A stretch of DNA of 64,000 nt from Streptomyces sp. Ru62 (GCF_002920615.1 NZ_PQSU01000002.1:248001-312000), one strand, 5' to 3'; shown: positions 9,223-18,700, counted from the first letter of the stretch. Notes: a model not told the origin generated them from the letters alone. Numbers and translations: made by a program.

Positions 9223-9582
9223 TCAGCAGCCGCCCGGCCCCACCCCGTCCATCCGGCCGCCGAAGTCGCCGAGGTAGCGGGAGCGCCAGTCGCCGTTGAA
9301 GACGTCCCGTTTCTCCACCGGACCCCAGTTGATGAAGCAGGCGCGGGTCGATGCGACGAAGGAACCCACGTGGTCGTGGAGGCTCGGCGGCAGGTCGCGG
9401 TAGCCGCTGCGGGCCGTCCACTCCCAGTACGAGCCGCCGAAGCCCTCGCCGCTCCAGAAACAGACGGAGCCGTCGGGGCAGGAGGGCTGGGCGGCACGGG
9501 CCGTCGCGGTCCCGGCGGGCAGGAGTACGGCGGACACGGCGAGGGCGGCGGCCAGCGTCCAGGCGCGGAGCTGTTGCTTCAT
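9223..9582 (-). CDS. Secreted peptidase-inhibitor I36-like protein
   Basis: A 119-residue secreted protein. The leader (KQQLR, a hydrophobic core, AARAA) is cut near residue 30. The mature part shows the I36/beta-gamma-crystallin-like pattern: CPDGSVCFWSGEGFGGSYWE, then DLPPSLHDHVGSF, and a Cys pair to the C-terminal GGC. The I36 group includes the Streptomyces metalloprotease inhibitor SMPI; many relatives are uncharacterised, so inhibitor activity is not certain. The start is the internal ATG at 9582 (signal peptide directly after), not the frame start at 9747. Confidence 0.82.
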   Translation of the reverse strand: MKQQLRAWTLAAALAVSAVLLPAGTATARAAQPSCPDGSVCFWSGEGFGGSYWEWTARSGYRDLPPSLHDHVGSFVASTRACFINWGPVEKRDVFNGDWRSRYLGDFGGRMDGVGPGGC

Positions 9583-9736
9583 GTGGCTCTCCAGGAAGGG
9601 GAGTCGGGACGCCCGGCAGCGCGCCGGGCACCGCCATGGTGGGGGCGGGCCGACGGAACACGCCCGGCGGCGGGACCGCCTTCGCCGGTGTGAGGGAAGA
9701 AGTGGGACTAGTACGACCACGGGGGCCGGAAGCTGT

Positions 9737-10156
9737 CTACGCGTCACGCCCGTCGACGTGAGGGGTGTTTCCGCACGCGTGAGGGTCGGCGAGAAGCAGA
9801 ACGGAGCAGACGGCGGAGCAGGCCGGCCCCGCGTACAGCAGAGGCGGGGCCCAGAACCACACCTCCTCGGTGTCGTGGCCGCTGGTCCAGTGGCAGGTGA
9901 CGGACGGGGGGAAGCCGTCCACGCTCACCGAGGTCAGGCCGTAGTCCCGTCCGGCATCCCGGTACACGCCGTCGCCGCCCCTCTCCCCGCACAGGTCGAG
10001 CGGGTTCGTGAAGGCGAGCCCGTAGACGGTCGCCGCCCCGTAGCCGGCGATCGCCGCCGCGGCCCCGATCACGGCCCACCGGGCCGACCGCGAGGGCTTC
10101 CTCCTGGTCGCGGGCGGGCCGAACTTCGCCGTGACCGCCGTACGCCGGGACGGCAC
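9737..10156 (-). CDS. Small membrane protein of unknown function
   Basis: About 139 residues. The sequence begins with a basic stretch (PSRRTAVTAKFGPPATRRKPSRS by composition), then a hydrophobic segment near residues 27-46 and a second near 100-122. The extracytoplasmic part between them contains two Cys (DLCGER and VTCHW). I chose the GTG at 10156 because AGGGGAG lies about 10 bases upstream; a TTG at 10192 is the alternative. No family is recognised. It is divergent from the serine hydrolase gene, with about 130 bp between the starts. Confidence 0.6.
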   Translation of the reverse strand: MPSRRTAVTAKFGPPATRRKPSRSARWAVIGAAAAIAGYGAATVYGLAFTNPLDLCGERGGDGVYRDAGRDYGLTSVSVDGFPPSVTCHWTSGHDTEEVWFWAPPLLYAGPACSAVCSVLLLADPHACGNTPHVDGRDA

Positions 10157-10287
10157 CTGTGAGGAACTCCCCTTCTGCGAACGCGCGTACAACTATCGAC
10201 CACCCTGGCGAGTCAAGTCATGCAGCGCACGGGTGCGCTCAACGGCGTTCAGGGGGACGCCCGTACGACGTTCAAGGGGAACTTTCC

Positions 10288-11211
10288 ATGACTCACCGGA
10301 TATCCGGCCGGGCCGGCGTGCTCGCGGCCGCCGTCAGTGCCGCGCTGCTCGTCCCGGCGGTCACCGCCGCCACCCCGGCCGCCGCGGCCACGCCCACCGT
10401 GACCTGCACGTCCGCCAAGGCGGGCCTGGCCGCCAAGCTGAAGAAGGACATCACGGCCGCCCTCACCAACCGCAAGGGCACGGTCGCCATCGGCCTGTAC
10501 GACCGCGGCACCAAGACCACCTGCACCCTGCGGGCCACCAGCGCGTACGACTCGGCCAGCACGGTCAAGGTCACCGTGCTCGCCACGCTGCTGTGGGACG
10601 CGAAGAAGCACAACCGGTACCTGACGAGCACCGAGCAGTCGCTCGCCAAGGCCATGATCACCCAGTCCGACAACAACGCGACCAGCAAGCTCTGGAAGCA
10701 GCTCGGCATGACCAAGATCAAGGGCTTCCTGGCCGCCGCCGGCATGACCAAGACCGTGCCGGGCGCGAACGGCTACTGGGGCCTGACCCAGGAGAACGTC
10801 AACGACGAGCAGAAGCTCCTGAAGCTCGTCACCGCCAAGAACAGCGTGCTGAGCGACAACTCCCGCGCCTACATCCTGAAGCTGATGGGCCAGGTCGTCT
10901 CCTCGCAGCGCTGGGGCACCCCGGCCGGCGCGCCGTCCTCCGTCTCCGTGCACGTGAAGAACGGCTGGCTGCAGCGTTCCACGCACGGCTGGCGGGTGCA
11001 CAGCCTGGGCACCTTCAACGGCGCCGGCCGCGACTACATGATCACCGTGCTGACGCAGGACAACAGCACCATGAGCTACGGCGTCACCACGATCCAGAAC
11101 GTCGCCAAGGCGATCCACAAGGACCTGGTGCCGACCACCAGCGGCGTCACCCGCTACACCCCGACCAGCCAGCCGCGCGAGGCGTTCGTCGCCGTACCGC
11201 CGCGGAGCTGA
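10288..11211 (+). CDS. Secreted class A beta-lactamase-like serine hydrolase
   Basis: A 307-residue protein with a Sec signal peptide (about residues 1-33, ending PAAAATP). The penicillin-recognising fold is indicated by the SxxK motif in DSASTVKVTV, SDN in TQSDNNATSK, and a KNG triad in VHVKNGWLQ where most family members have KTG or KSG. I do not see a clear Glu166-type ExxLN omega-loop motif, so true beta-lactam hydrolysis is doubtful; a cell-wall peptidase or esterase-like role is equally likely. AAGGGGA lies 7 bases before the ATG. The following secreted phytase-like gene starts 53 bp downstream on the same strand. Confidence 0.85.
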   Translation: MTHRISGRAGVLAAAVSAALLVPAVTAATPAAAATPTVTCTSAKAGLAAKLKKDITAALTNRKGTVAIGLYDRGTKTTCTLRATSAYDSASTVKVTVLATLLWDAKKHNRYLTSTEQSLAKAMITQSDNNATSKLWKQLGMTKIKGFLAAAGMTKTVPGANGYWGLTQENVNDEQKLLKLVTAKNSVLSDNSRAYILKLMGQVVSSQRWGTPAGAPSSVSVHVKNGWLQRSTHGWRVHSLGTFNGAGRDYMITVLTQDNSTMSYGVTTIQNVAKAIHKDLVPTTSGVTRYTPTSQPREAFVAVPPRS

Positions 11212-11264
11212 CCCTTCACGAGGCGGTCTCGCGCACGTCACCGACGAGTCCTACGGTGAGAGCC

Positions 11265-12290
11265 ATGCGCCTGAGAACCGTACTCGCCACCCTCACCGCC
11301 GGCCTGGCGGCGGCCACCTGTCTGGCCGCCGCCGGGCCGGCCGCCGCCGGCACCACCGCGCGCCACGCCTGCTCGGCCACCGTGTCGATCGACCGCTTCT
11401 CCGACGCGCTGGACAAGACGACGTACGACGGCACCTTCGTCGGCAACTTCTCCGCCCTCGCGGTGGACCGGGACGGCTCGCTCGCGGCCCTGGCCGACCG
11501 CTCGTCGCTGTTCCGCCTGGACGCCCGTACTCTCCAGCCGCGGGCGGCCGTGCGCCTCGCCGACGAGAAGGGCGCCGACCTCGACTCCGAGGGCCTCGTC
11601 ATCGACCGGGACGGCACCCGGCTGATCTCCTCCGAGACCGAGCCGTCCGTCCGCCGCTACGCGCGCGACGGCACGATCCTCGACCGCCTCCCGGTCCCGT
11701 CCGCCCTCCAGGTCGCCCCGGCCGGCCGCGCCACCACCAACCAGACCTTCGAGGGTCTGACGCTGCTGCCCGGCGGCCACACCCTGCTGGCCTCCATGGA
11801 GTACGCGCTCGCGGGCGACTCCGCCGGCATCGTCCGCTTCCAGACGTGGACCCGCCACCACGGCCGCTTCACGATCGGCGCCCAGTACGCCTACCGCACC
11901 GACGCCGGCCTCGGCGTCCCGGAGGTCCAGGCGACCCCCGACGGCCGCCTCCTCGTCCTGGAGCGCGGCTTCACCGCCGGCGTCGGCAACACGGTCCGCC
12001 TCTACCTGGCCGACCCCCGCCACGCCACGGACACGAGCGGCACCGAGAACCTCACCGGTCAGCCAGGGGTCCGCCTGGTCGAGAAGACGCTGCTGGCCGA
12101 CATCGCCGGCTGCCCCTCCCTCGGCGCCACGGCGAGGCAGCCCCAGCCGAACCCCCTCCTGGACAACATCGAGGGCATGACGATCACGGGCCGCGACCAC
12201 GCCGGCCGCCTGAAGGTCCTCCTGGTGAGCGACGACAACCAGAACGCGGCCCAGACGACCAGGTTCTACTACCTGCGGGTACGTGTCTGA
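11265..12290 (+). CDS. Secreted esterase-like/phytase-like protein
   Basis: A 341-residue secreted protein with a signal peptide to about residue 29 (AAAGPAAAG). The mature part fits the esterase-like activity of phytase family, a predicted beta-propeller: FVGNFSALAVDRDGSLAALA, then GADLDSEGLVIDRDGTRLIS, NQTFEGLTLLPGGHTLLAS, and a final NIEGMTITGRDHAGRLKVLL with VSDDNQN. The alternating D-x-E-G-L/M motifs are the family's metal/phosphate-side signatures. It would act outside the cell, possibly on organic phosphate esters. The start is the ATG with a leader peptide directly after it. The C-terminus is complete. Confidence 0.85.
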   Translation: MRLRTVLATLTAGLAAATCLAAAGPAAAGTTARHACSATVSIDRFSDALDKTTYDGTFVGNFSALAVDRDGSLAALADRSSLFRLDARTLQPRAAVRLADEKGADLDSEGLVIDRDGTRLISSETEPSVRRYARDGTILDRLPVPSALQVAPAGRATTNQTFEGLTLLPGGHTLLASMEYALAGDSAGIVRFQTWTRHHGRFTIGAQYAYRTDAGLGVPEVQATPDGRLLVLERGFTAGVGNTVRLYLADPRHATDTSGTENLTGQPGVRLVEKTLLADIAGCPSLGATARQPQPNPLLDNIEGMTITGRDHAGRLKVLLVSDDNQNAAQTTRFYYLRVRV

Positions 12291-12383
12291 CCGCTGCCCC
12301 GGATTGTTGCGGAGGGATGAAATCCGCATCGTCCGGCGTTGACGCCTTCCGGTAGAGCAGGCCGAAAAACTGGAGGCACCGGC

Positions 12384-15300
12384 GTGGCAGCGCAACGGGG
12401 ATGGGCACGACGTCTGGCGGGGTACGCCTGGCGGTATCCGAAGGACGTCGTCCTCGCCCTCGGCTCCTCGCTCGCCGGCATGGCCGTCCTGGCCGTCGTC
12501 CCGCTGATCACCAAGGTGATCATCGACGACGTGATCGGCGGCCACACCCGCGCCATGGCCCCCTGGGCCGGCGCCCTGATAGGCGCCGCCGTCCTGGTCT
12601 ACGCCCTCACCTACATCCGCCGCTTCTACGGCGGCCGGCTCGCCCTCGACGTCCAGTACGACCTGCGGACCGAGATGTACGGCACGATCACCCGGCTGGA
12701 CGGCCGCCGCCAGGACGAGCTGTCCACCGGGCAGGTCGTCGGCCGTGCCACCAGCGACCTCCAGCTGATCCAGGGCCTGCTCTTCATGCTCCCGATGACC
12801 ATCGGGAACCTCCTCCTCTTCCTGCTCTCCCTGGTGATCATGGCGTGGCTGTCGCTGCCGCTGACCCTGGTCGCCCTGGCCGTCGCGCCCGCCCTCGGCT
12901 GGATCGCCAAGCGCAGCCGCAGCAGGCTGCACCCGGCCACCTGGTACGCGCAGGCCCAGGCCGCCGCCGTGGCCGGTGTGGTGGACGGCGCGGTGAGCGG
13001 CGTCCGCGTGGTGAAGGGGTTCGGGCAGGAGGACCAGGAGACGAACAAGCTGCGCGAGGTCGGCCGCCGGCTCTTCGCGGGGCGCCTGCGCACGATCCGC
13101 CTGAACAGCAAGTTCACCCCGGCCCTCCAGGCCGTGCCCGCACTCGGCCAGGTCGCGATGCTGGCCCTCGGCGGCTGGCTCGCCGTACGCGGGCACATCA
13201 CGCTGGGCACCTTCGTGGCCTTCTCCACCTACCTGGCCCAGCTCGTCGGCCCGGTCCGCATGCTCGCGATGGTCCTCACCGTCGGCCAGCAGGCCCGCGC
13301 CGGCACCGAGCGCGTCCTGGAGCTGATCGACACCGAGCCGACCCTCAAGGACGGCACCAAGACCCTCCCCGCCGACGCACCCGCGACCGTCGAGTTCGAC
13401 GACGTGTCCTTCGGCTACGACCGCGAGCGTCCCGTGCTGGACGGGCTGAGCTTCGAGATCCGGCCCGGCGAGACCCTCGCCGTCGTCGGCTCCTCCGGCT
13501 CCGGCAAGTCCACCCTCTCCCTGCTCCTGCCGCGCTTCTACGACGTCACCCACGGCGCCGTCCTGATCGGTGGCCACGACGTCCGCGAACTGACCCTGGA
13601 GTCACTGCGGGCCGCGATCGGACTGGTCCCGGAGGATTCGTTCCTCTTCTCCGACACCGTCCGCGACAACATCGCCTACGGCCGCCCGGACGCCACCGAC
13701 GAGGAGATCGAGGCCGCCGCCCGCGCCGCCCAGGCGGACGGCTTCATCAGGGAGCTGCCCCACGGCTACGAGACCAAGGTCGGCGAGCAGGGCCTGACCC
13801 TCTCCGGCGGCCAGCGCCAGCGCATCGCCCTCGCCCGCGCCCTGCTCACCGACCCGCGCCTGCTGGTCCTGGACGACGCCACCTCGGCCGTGGACGCCCG
13901 CGTCGAGCACGAGATCCACGATGCGCTGAAGCACGTGATGGAGGGCCGTACGACCCTGCTCATCGCCCACCGCCGCTCCACCCTCAACCTCGCCGACCGC
14001 ATCGCCGTGCTCGACGGCGGCCGGCTCGCCGACGTCGGCACGCACGAGGAGCTCCAGGAGCGCTCGGCCCTCTACCGCCGTCTGCTCACCGACCCGGACG
14101 AGCTCGGCGGGGTCTCCCCGGGCCGCGCCCTGCCGGCCGAGCCCCGCGAGGACACCTCCGTCCGCGACGAGCTGGAGGCGGAGTTCGACGCGGAGCGGGG
14201 CGTCACCCCCCGGCTGTGGACCGGCGACCGCGAGCCCAAGAACGCCGAGGACAGGGCGTTGGCCGGCAGCCCGGCCACCCCGGAGCTGCTCGCCCAGGTC
14301 GAGGCGCTGCCCCCGGCCACCGACACCCCGGACATCGACGAGGCCCGCGCCGTCCTGCCCGAGGACTCCTACGGCCTGCGCCGCCTGCTGCGCGGCTTCC
14401 GCCTGCCGCTGCTCGTCAGCCTGCTGCTGGTCGCCGTCGACGCGGGCGCCGGCCTGCTGCTGCCGGTGCTGATCCGGCACGGCATCGACTCCGGCGTCAC
14501 CAAGATGGCGATCGGCGCGGTCTGGTCGGCTGCGCTGCTGGGCCTGCTGACCGTGCTCGTCCAGTGGGCCGCGCAGATCGGCGAGACCCGGATGACCGGC
14601 CGTACCGGCGAACGCGTGCTGTACACGCTGCGGCTGAAGATCTTCGCCCAGCTCCAGCGGCTCGGCCTGGACTACTACGAGCGCGAGCTGACCGGCCGGA
14701 TCATGACCCGGATGACGACGGACGTCGACGCGCTCTCCACCTTCCTGCAGACCGGCCTGGTCACGGCGTTCGTCTCGGTCGTCACCTTCTTCGGGATCAT
14801 GGTCGCGCTGCTGGTGCTCGACCTCCAGCTCGCGCTCGTCGTCTTCGCCACCCTGCCCCCGCTGATCGTGGCCACCTTCTTCTTCCGCCGGGCGAGCGTG
14901 AAGGCGTACGAACTCGCCCGCGAGCGGGTGTCGACGGTGAACGCCGACCTCCAGGAGACCGTGGCCGGGCTGCGCATCGTGCAGGCCTTCCGGCGGGAGC
15001 GGGACGGCGGGCGGCGGTTCGCCGAGCGCAGCGACGCCTACCGCAGCGCCCGCATCCGCGGCCAGCGGCTGATATCCGTCTACTTCCCGTTCGTGCAGCT
15101 GCTGTCCTCGGTGGCCGCGGCGGCCGTGCTGATCGCGGGCGCGGGCCGGGTGGAGGCGGCCACGCTGACCACGGGCGCCCTGGTGGCGTACCTGCTCTAC
15201 ATCGACCTGTTCTTCGCGCCCGTCCAGCAGCTCTCCCAGGTCTTCGACGGCTACCAGCAGGCCACGGTCTCGCTGGGCCGCATCCAGGAGCTGCTGCGCG

Positions 15301-16112
15301 AGCCCACGTCCACGCGGACCGCCGACGAACCTCTCGACGTGCTCTCCCTGCGCGGTGACATCGCCTTCGAGGGCGTGCGCTTCGCGTACGGCGCCGAGGA
15401 GGAGGCGCTGTCCGGCATCGACCTGACGATCCCGGCCGGGCAGACGGTCGCGTTCGTCGGCGAGACGGGCGCGGGCAAGTCGACGCTGGTGAAGCTGGTG
15501 GCCCGGTTCTACGACCCGACCGCCGGGCGGGTCACGGTCGACGGCACGGATCTGCGCGCCCTCGACCTCACGTCGTACCGCCACCGGCTCGGGGTCGTCC
15601 CGCAGGAGGCGTACCTCTTCCCGGGCACCGTCCGCGACGCCATCGCCTACGGCCGTCCCGAGGCCACCGACGCCGAGGTGGAGGCGGCGGCCCGCGCGGT
15701 CGGCGCGCACGAGATGATCGCCACGCTGGAGGGCGGCTATCTGCACGAGGTCGCCGAGCGCGGCCGCAACCTCTCGGCGGGCCAGCGCCAGCTCATCGCC
15801 CTCGCCCGCGCGGAGCTGGTCGACCCGGACATCCTGCTCCTGGACGAGGCCACGGCGGCCCTGGACCTGGCCACCGAGGCGCAGGTCAACCAGGCCACCG
15901 ACCGGCTGGCGGGCCGCCGTACGACCCTGGTGGTCGCCCACCGGCTGACCACCGCCGCCCGCGCGGACCGGGTGGTGGTGATGGACCACGGACGGGTCGC
16001 GGAGGACGGCACCCACGAGGAGCTGCTGGCCCGCGGCGGCCGGTACGCCGAGCTGTGGCGGACCTTCGTCGGCCAGTCCGAGCCGGAGGAGCCGGTCGGC
16101 GCCTCCCGCTGA
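12384..16112 (+). CDS. Fused double ABC exporter (TMD-NBD-TMD-NBD)
   Basis: A 1242-residue protein joining two type-IV half exporters. Half 1 has a six-helix membrane domain (about 20-320) and an NBD (about 345-590) with GSSGSGKST, LSGGQRQR, LVLDDAT and the H-loop IAHRRST. A charged linker of about 90 residues follows. Half 2 has a membrane domain (about 690-980) and an NBD (about 1000-1235) with GETGAGKST, LSAGQRQ, LLLDEAT and VAHRLTT. The first Walker B ends in Asp rather than Glu and the second signature is LSAGQ, so one ATP site looks degenerate. Start: GTG with TGGAGG 7 bases upstream. The substrate is unknown (lipid, peptide or drug). Confidence 0.93.
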   Translation: MAAQRGWARRLAGYAWRYPKDVVLALGSSLAGMAVLAVVPLITKVIIDDVIGGHTRAMAPWAGALIGAAVLVYALTYIRRFYGGRLALDVQYDLRTEMYGTITRLDGRRQDELSTGQVVGRATSDLQLIQGLLFMLPMTIGNLLLFLLSLVIMAWLSLPLTLVALAVAPALGWIAKRSRSRLHPATWYAQAQAAAVAGVVDGAVSGVRVVKGFGQEDQETNKLREVGRRLFAGRLRTIRLNSKFTPALQAVPALGQVAMLALGGWLAVRGHITLGTFVAFSTYLAQLVGPVRMLAMVLTVGQQARAGTERVLELIDTEPTLKDGTKTLPADAPATVEFDDVSFGYDRERPVLDGLSFEIRPGETLAVVGSSGSGKSTLSLLLPRFYDVTHGAVLIGGHDVRELTLESLRAAIGLVPEDSFLFSDTVRDNIAYGRPDATDEEIEAAARAAQADGFIRELPHGYETKVGEQGLTLSGGQRQRIALARALLTDPRLLVLDDATSAVDARVEHEIHDALKHVMEGRTTLLIAHRRSTLNLADRIAVLDGGRLADVGTHEELQERSALYRRLLTDPDELGGVSPGRALPAEPREDTSVRDELEAEFDAERGVTPRLWTGDREPKNAEDRALAGSPATPELLAQVEALPPATDTPDIDEARAVLPEDSYGLRRLLRGFRLPLLVSLLLVAVDAGAGLLLPVLIRHGIDSGVTKMAIGAVWSAALLGLLTVLVQWAAQIGETRMTGRTGERVLYTLRLKIFAQLQRLGLDYYERELTGRIMTRMTTDVDALSTFLQTGLVTAFVSVVTFFGIMVALLVLDLQLALVVFATLPPLIVATFFFRRASVKAYELARERVSTVNADLQETVAGLRIVQAFRRERDGGRRFAERSDAYRSARIRGQRLISVYFPFVQLLSSVAAAAVLIAGAGRVEAATLTTGALVAYLLYIDLFFAPVQQLSQVFDGYQQATVSLGRIQELLREPTSTRTADEPLDVLSLRGDIAFEGVRFAYGAEEEALSGIDLTIPAGQTVAFVGETGAGKSTLVKLVARFYDPTAGRVTVDGTDLRALDLTSYRHRLGVVPQEAYLFPGTVRDAIAYGRPEATDAEVEAAARAVGAHEMIATLEGGYLHEVAERGRNLSAGQRQLIALARAELVDPDILLLDEATAALDLATEAQVNQATDRLAGRRTTLVVAHRLTTAARADRVVVMDHGRVAEDGTHEELLARGGRYAELWRTFVGQSEPEEPVGASR

Positions 16113-16159
16113 GGTCTCCCGTGCCGGGTCGTCTCCCTGACGGTCGTGCAACCATCCGA

Positions 16160-16200
16160 CACACCCGTGCGTCCGTACATCAGTACGGGCACGGGGTGTG
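16160..16200. terminator. Hairpin after the ABC exporter
   Basis: A nested inverted repeat: CCGTAC-atca-GTACGG inside ACACCCGT and ACGGGGTGT. It lies about 50 bases after the exporter stop and just before the next gene's ribosome site. Confidence 0.5.
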
Positions 16201-16223
16201 TGACCGGGACGGGGAGGACGACA

Positions 16224-16628
16224 GTGGACAGTGGTGCGATACGCCGGCGGCCGCGCAGGCGACTGGTGCTCGCCGCGGCCGTGCTGGCCGCGTCCGGGGT
16301 GCTCGGGCTGACGGTGACGGGGACCGCGCGGGCCGAGTCGGCGAGCGGCTGCGCCGGGCGCGAGGTGCGCACGCTCCCGTTCCAGTCCGGAGTCACCCAC
16401 GTCTACAAGCGCAACGGCTACGTCTGTGCCGTCACCGTCGCCAGACAGCCCGGGCCCACCCGGACCATGTCGGTCAGTGTGCAGGCCCGCGGCAACCGGC
16501 CGGTCGTCGACAAGGGCCGCTACAAGCACCACGCCGGTCCGGTGACCGTGCACGCCGGCCACCGCTGCGTGTGGATCAAGGGCTCGGTGGGCAAGTACTC
16601 GGTCAGCTCGGGCTGGATCCTGTGCTGA
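16224..16628 (+). CDS. Small secreted protein, four cysteines, unknown
   Basis: A 134-residue protein with an Arg-rich n-region (RRRPRRR), a hydrophobic core and a cut near ARAESA (about residue 36). The mature part of about 98 residues has four Cys (ASGCAG, YVCAVT, HRCVWI and the final C), likely two disulfides, and is basic with many aromatic residues (HVYKRNGY, GRYKHHAG). No family is recognised. The GTG start at 16224 has GGAGG 7 bases upstream; the frame start at 16146 would put a hydrophilic segment before the leader. The next gene is a secreted peptidase on the same strand. Confidence 0.75.
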   Translation: MDSGAIRRRPRRRLVLAAAVLAASGVLGLTVTGTARAESASGCAGREVRTLPFQSGVTHVYKRNGYVCAVTVARQPGPTRTMSVSVQARGNRPVVDKGRYKHHAGPVTVHAGHRCVWIKGSVGKYSVSSGWILC

Positions 16629-16751
16629 ATGTCCTGCGCTGACCGCGGCCCGGCGTCCGGCCGGTGATGCGGAGCGCTCAATTCCCTCTGGTGGGACAGC
16701 AGTTGCTGGGATAGCTTCCGGCGCACATCTGTCTCACAGGGGAGAGTGCGC

Positions 16752-18167
16752 ATGCGCAAGGCGCTCAGATGGCTGCTGGCGCTCACGGTGTTCATAGGAA
16801 CCCTGAGCACGGCGGCCGGCGCGGCCACCGCCGCCGAGTCCGAGCCCACCGACATCAAGGACCGGCTCCTGTCGATACCCGGCATGAGCCTGATCCAGGA
16901 GAAGCCGTACCCCGGCTACCGCTACTTCGTCCTGAACTACACCCAGCCGGTCGACCACCGCCACCCCGACCGGGGCACCTTCCAGCAGCGCATCACCGTG
17001 CTGCACAAGGACACCAGCCGCCCCACGGTCTTCTACACCAGCGGCTACAACGTCTCCACGACGCCCTCGCGCCGCGAGCCCACCCAGATCGTGGACGGCA
17101 ACCAGGTCTCCCTGGAATACCGCTTCTTCACCCCGTCCCGCCCGGCCCCGGCCGACTGGTCCACGCTCGACATCTGGCAGGCGGCGAGCGACCAGCACCG
17201 GGTGTACGAGGCCCTGAAGCCCCTGTACTCCGCCAACTGGCTGGCCACCGGCGGCTCCAAGGGCGGCATGACGGCCACGTACTACGAGCGCTTCTACCCC
17301 CGCGACATGGACGGCGTGGTGGCCTACGTCGCCCCCAACGACGTGGTGAACAAGGAGGACTCGGCGTACGACCGCTTCTTCGAGCGGGTCGGCACCAAGG
17401 AGTGCCGGGACCGGCTGAACGCCGTCCAGCGCGAGGCGCTGGTGCGGCGCGGGCCGCTGGAGAAGAAGTACGCCGCGTACGCCGCCGAGAACGGCTACAC
17501 CTTCACCACCATCGGCAGCCTCGACAAGGCCTACGAGGCGGTCGTCCTCGACTACGTCTGGGGCTTCTGGCAGTACAGCCTGCTGAAGGACTGCGACACC
17601 GTCCCGGCGGACGCGGCCACCGCGACCGACGAGGAGATCTGGAACTCGGTCGACACGATCTCCGGCTTCTCCGCCTACACCGACCAGGGCCTGGAGACGT
17701 ACACCCCGTACTACTACCAGGCGGGCACGCAGCTGGGCGCCCCGACGATCCACTTCCCGCACATCGAGCGGAAGTTGATCCGCTACGGCTACCAGCCCCC
17801 GCGCAACTTCGTGCCCCGCTCGATCCCGATGCGCTTCCAGCCGGACGCCATGCGGGACGTGGACACCTGGGTCCGCCACCACGCCGACCACATGCTCTTC
17901 GTCTACGGCCAGAACGACCCCTGGGGCTCGGAACGCTTCCGTCTCGGCGCGGGCGCCCGTGACGCGTACGTCTTCACGGCACCCGGGGCGAACCACGGCG
18001 CGAACGTGGCGGGCCTGATCCCGGACCAGAAGTCCCTGGCCACCGCCCGCATCCTGGACTGGGCGGGTGTCTCCCCGGCCGCCGTGGCCGAGGCGAAGCC
18101 GCTGGCCAGGTACGACGCGAGGCTGGACGCACGGGACACGGAGAGGGAGCCGGCGTTGCGGCCGTGA
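16752..18167 (+). CDS. Secreted S28-type/tripeptidyl aminopeptidase
   Basis: A 471-residue secreted serine peptidase of the actinobacterial S28-like group that removes N-terminal peptides. A signal peptide covers about residues 1-28. The alpha/beta-hydrolase nucleophile elbow is GGSKGGMTA (about 172-180). The acid region is near FVYGQNDPWGSERF and the catalytic His in APGANHGANV (about 418). The early motif FVLNYTQPVDHRHPDRGTF is characteristic of this family. The ATG at 16752 has GGGGAG 7 bases upstream; a GTG two codons earlier is the alternative. The decayed conflict gene follows on the other strand. Confidence 0.88.
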   Translation: MRKALRWLLALTVFIGTLSTAAGAATAAESEPTDIKDRLLSIPGMSLIQEKPYPGYRYFVLNYTQPVDHRHPDRGTFQQRITVLHKDTSRPTVFYTSGYNVSTTPSRREPTQIVDGNQVSLEYRFFTPSRPAPADWSTLDIWQAASDQHRVYEALKPLYSANWLATGGSKGGMTATYYERFYPRDMDGVVAYVAPNDVVNKEDSAYDRFFERVGTKECRDRLNAVQREALVRRGPLEKKYAAYAAENGYTFTTIGSLDKAYEAVVLDYVWGFWQYSLLKDCDTVPADAATATDEEIWNSVDTISGFSAYTDQGLETYTPYYYQAGTQLGAPTIHFPHIERKLIRYGYQPPRNFVPRSIPMRFQPDAMRDVDTWVRHHADHMLFVYGQNDPWGSERFRLGAGARDAYVFTAPGANHGANVAGLIPDQKSLATARILDWAGVSPAAVAEAKPLARYDARLDARDTEREPALRP

Positions 18168-18214
18168 CCTGTCGTCGAGGCGAACACCGACGGCGGGCCC
18201 GGGGTGGCCCGCCG

Positions 18215-18263
18215 TCAGTGCGACGGGCAGACGGGGCGGACCGATCGGCCCGGCAGGTACGCG
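18215..18263 (-). pseudogene. Detached C-terminal tail of the trypsin-nSTAND-WD40 gene
   Basis: Read on the minus strand this encodes DAYLPGRSVRPVCPSH and a stop, which resembles the end of nSTAND-WD40 proteins. It would normally follow the LSRED segment encoded at about 18701-18770. The two are now separated by an inverted segment of about 437 bp. Assignment is by family resemblance. Confidence 0.6.
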
Positions 18264-18700
18264 TCCGGCTCGGGCAAGTCGTCGCTGATCCAGGCGGGGG
18301 TGCTGCCGGCGCTGGCGAAGGGGACGGTGGTGCCGGGCAACGACCGGTGGCTGCCGGTGCTGGCCCGGCCGAGGCAGGATCTGGCGGCCGAGGTCGAGCG
18401 GGCCGGGCTGCCGGTGCGGGGCGCGACGGGGTCGTGGCGGCGGCCCGGCGCAGACTCGCGGCCGAACCGGCCGCCGAGCGGGTCCTGCTGGTCGTCGACC
18501 AGTTCGAGGAGTTCCTCACCGAGTCCTCCGAGGACCGGCGACGGCACCGCGCGGCGTACGACGGCACCGCTCGGCTGTGGGACCCGGCCACCGGTGTGGG
18601 ACGTCAGCACCGGCAGGACTCGTGTCACCCTCACCGGGCACGGCGGCGAGGTCAGCTCGGTGGCGTTCAGTCCAGACGGACACGCCCTCGCCACCGGCAG
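18264..18700 (+). pseudogene. Inverted nSTAND P-loop and WD40 fragment
   Basis: On the plus strand this encodes, in order, an nSTAND P-loop (SGSGKSSLIQAGVLPALAKG), a segment DRWLPVLARP to AAEVERAGLPV, a Walker B (VLLVVDQFEEFLTE) in another frame, then remnants of WD40 repeats (YDGTARLWDPATG and LTGHGGEVSSVAFSPDG). At least two frame changes and large internal deletions are needed to connect them. The orientation is opposite to the protease half next door, although both halves look like parts of one protein. It begins exactly where the minus-strand part stops (LLLGP, next expected residues SGSGKSS). Confidence 0.75.

Noticed and set aside
8834-9277. 147-codon plus-strand frame
   Set aside because: No ribosome site, no domain, and overlaps the end of the I36-like gene on the other strand.
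13602-16562. 986-codon minus-strand open frame
   Set aside because: Lies opposite the fused ABC exporter, which has all family motifs; the reverse frame has none.
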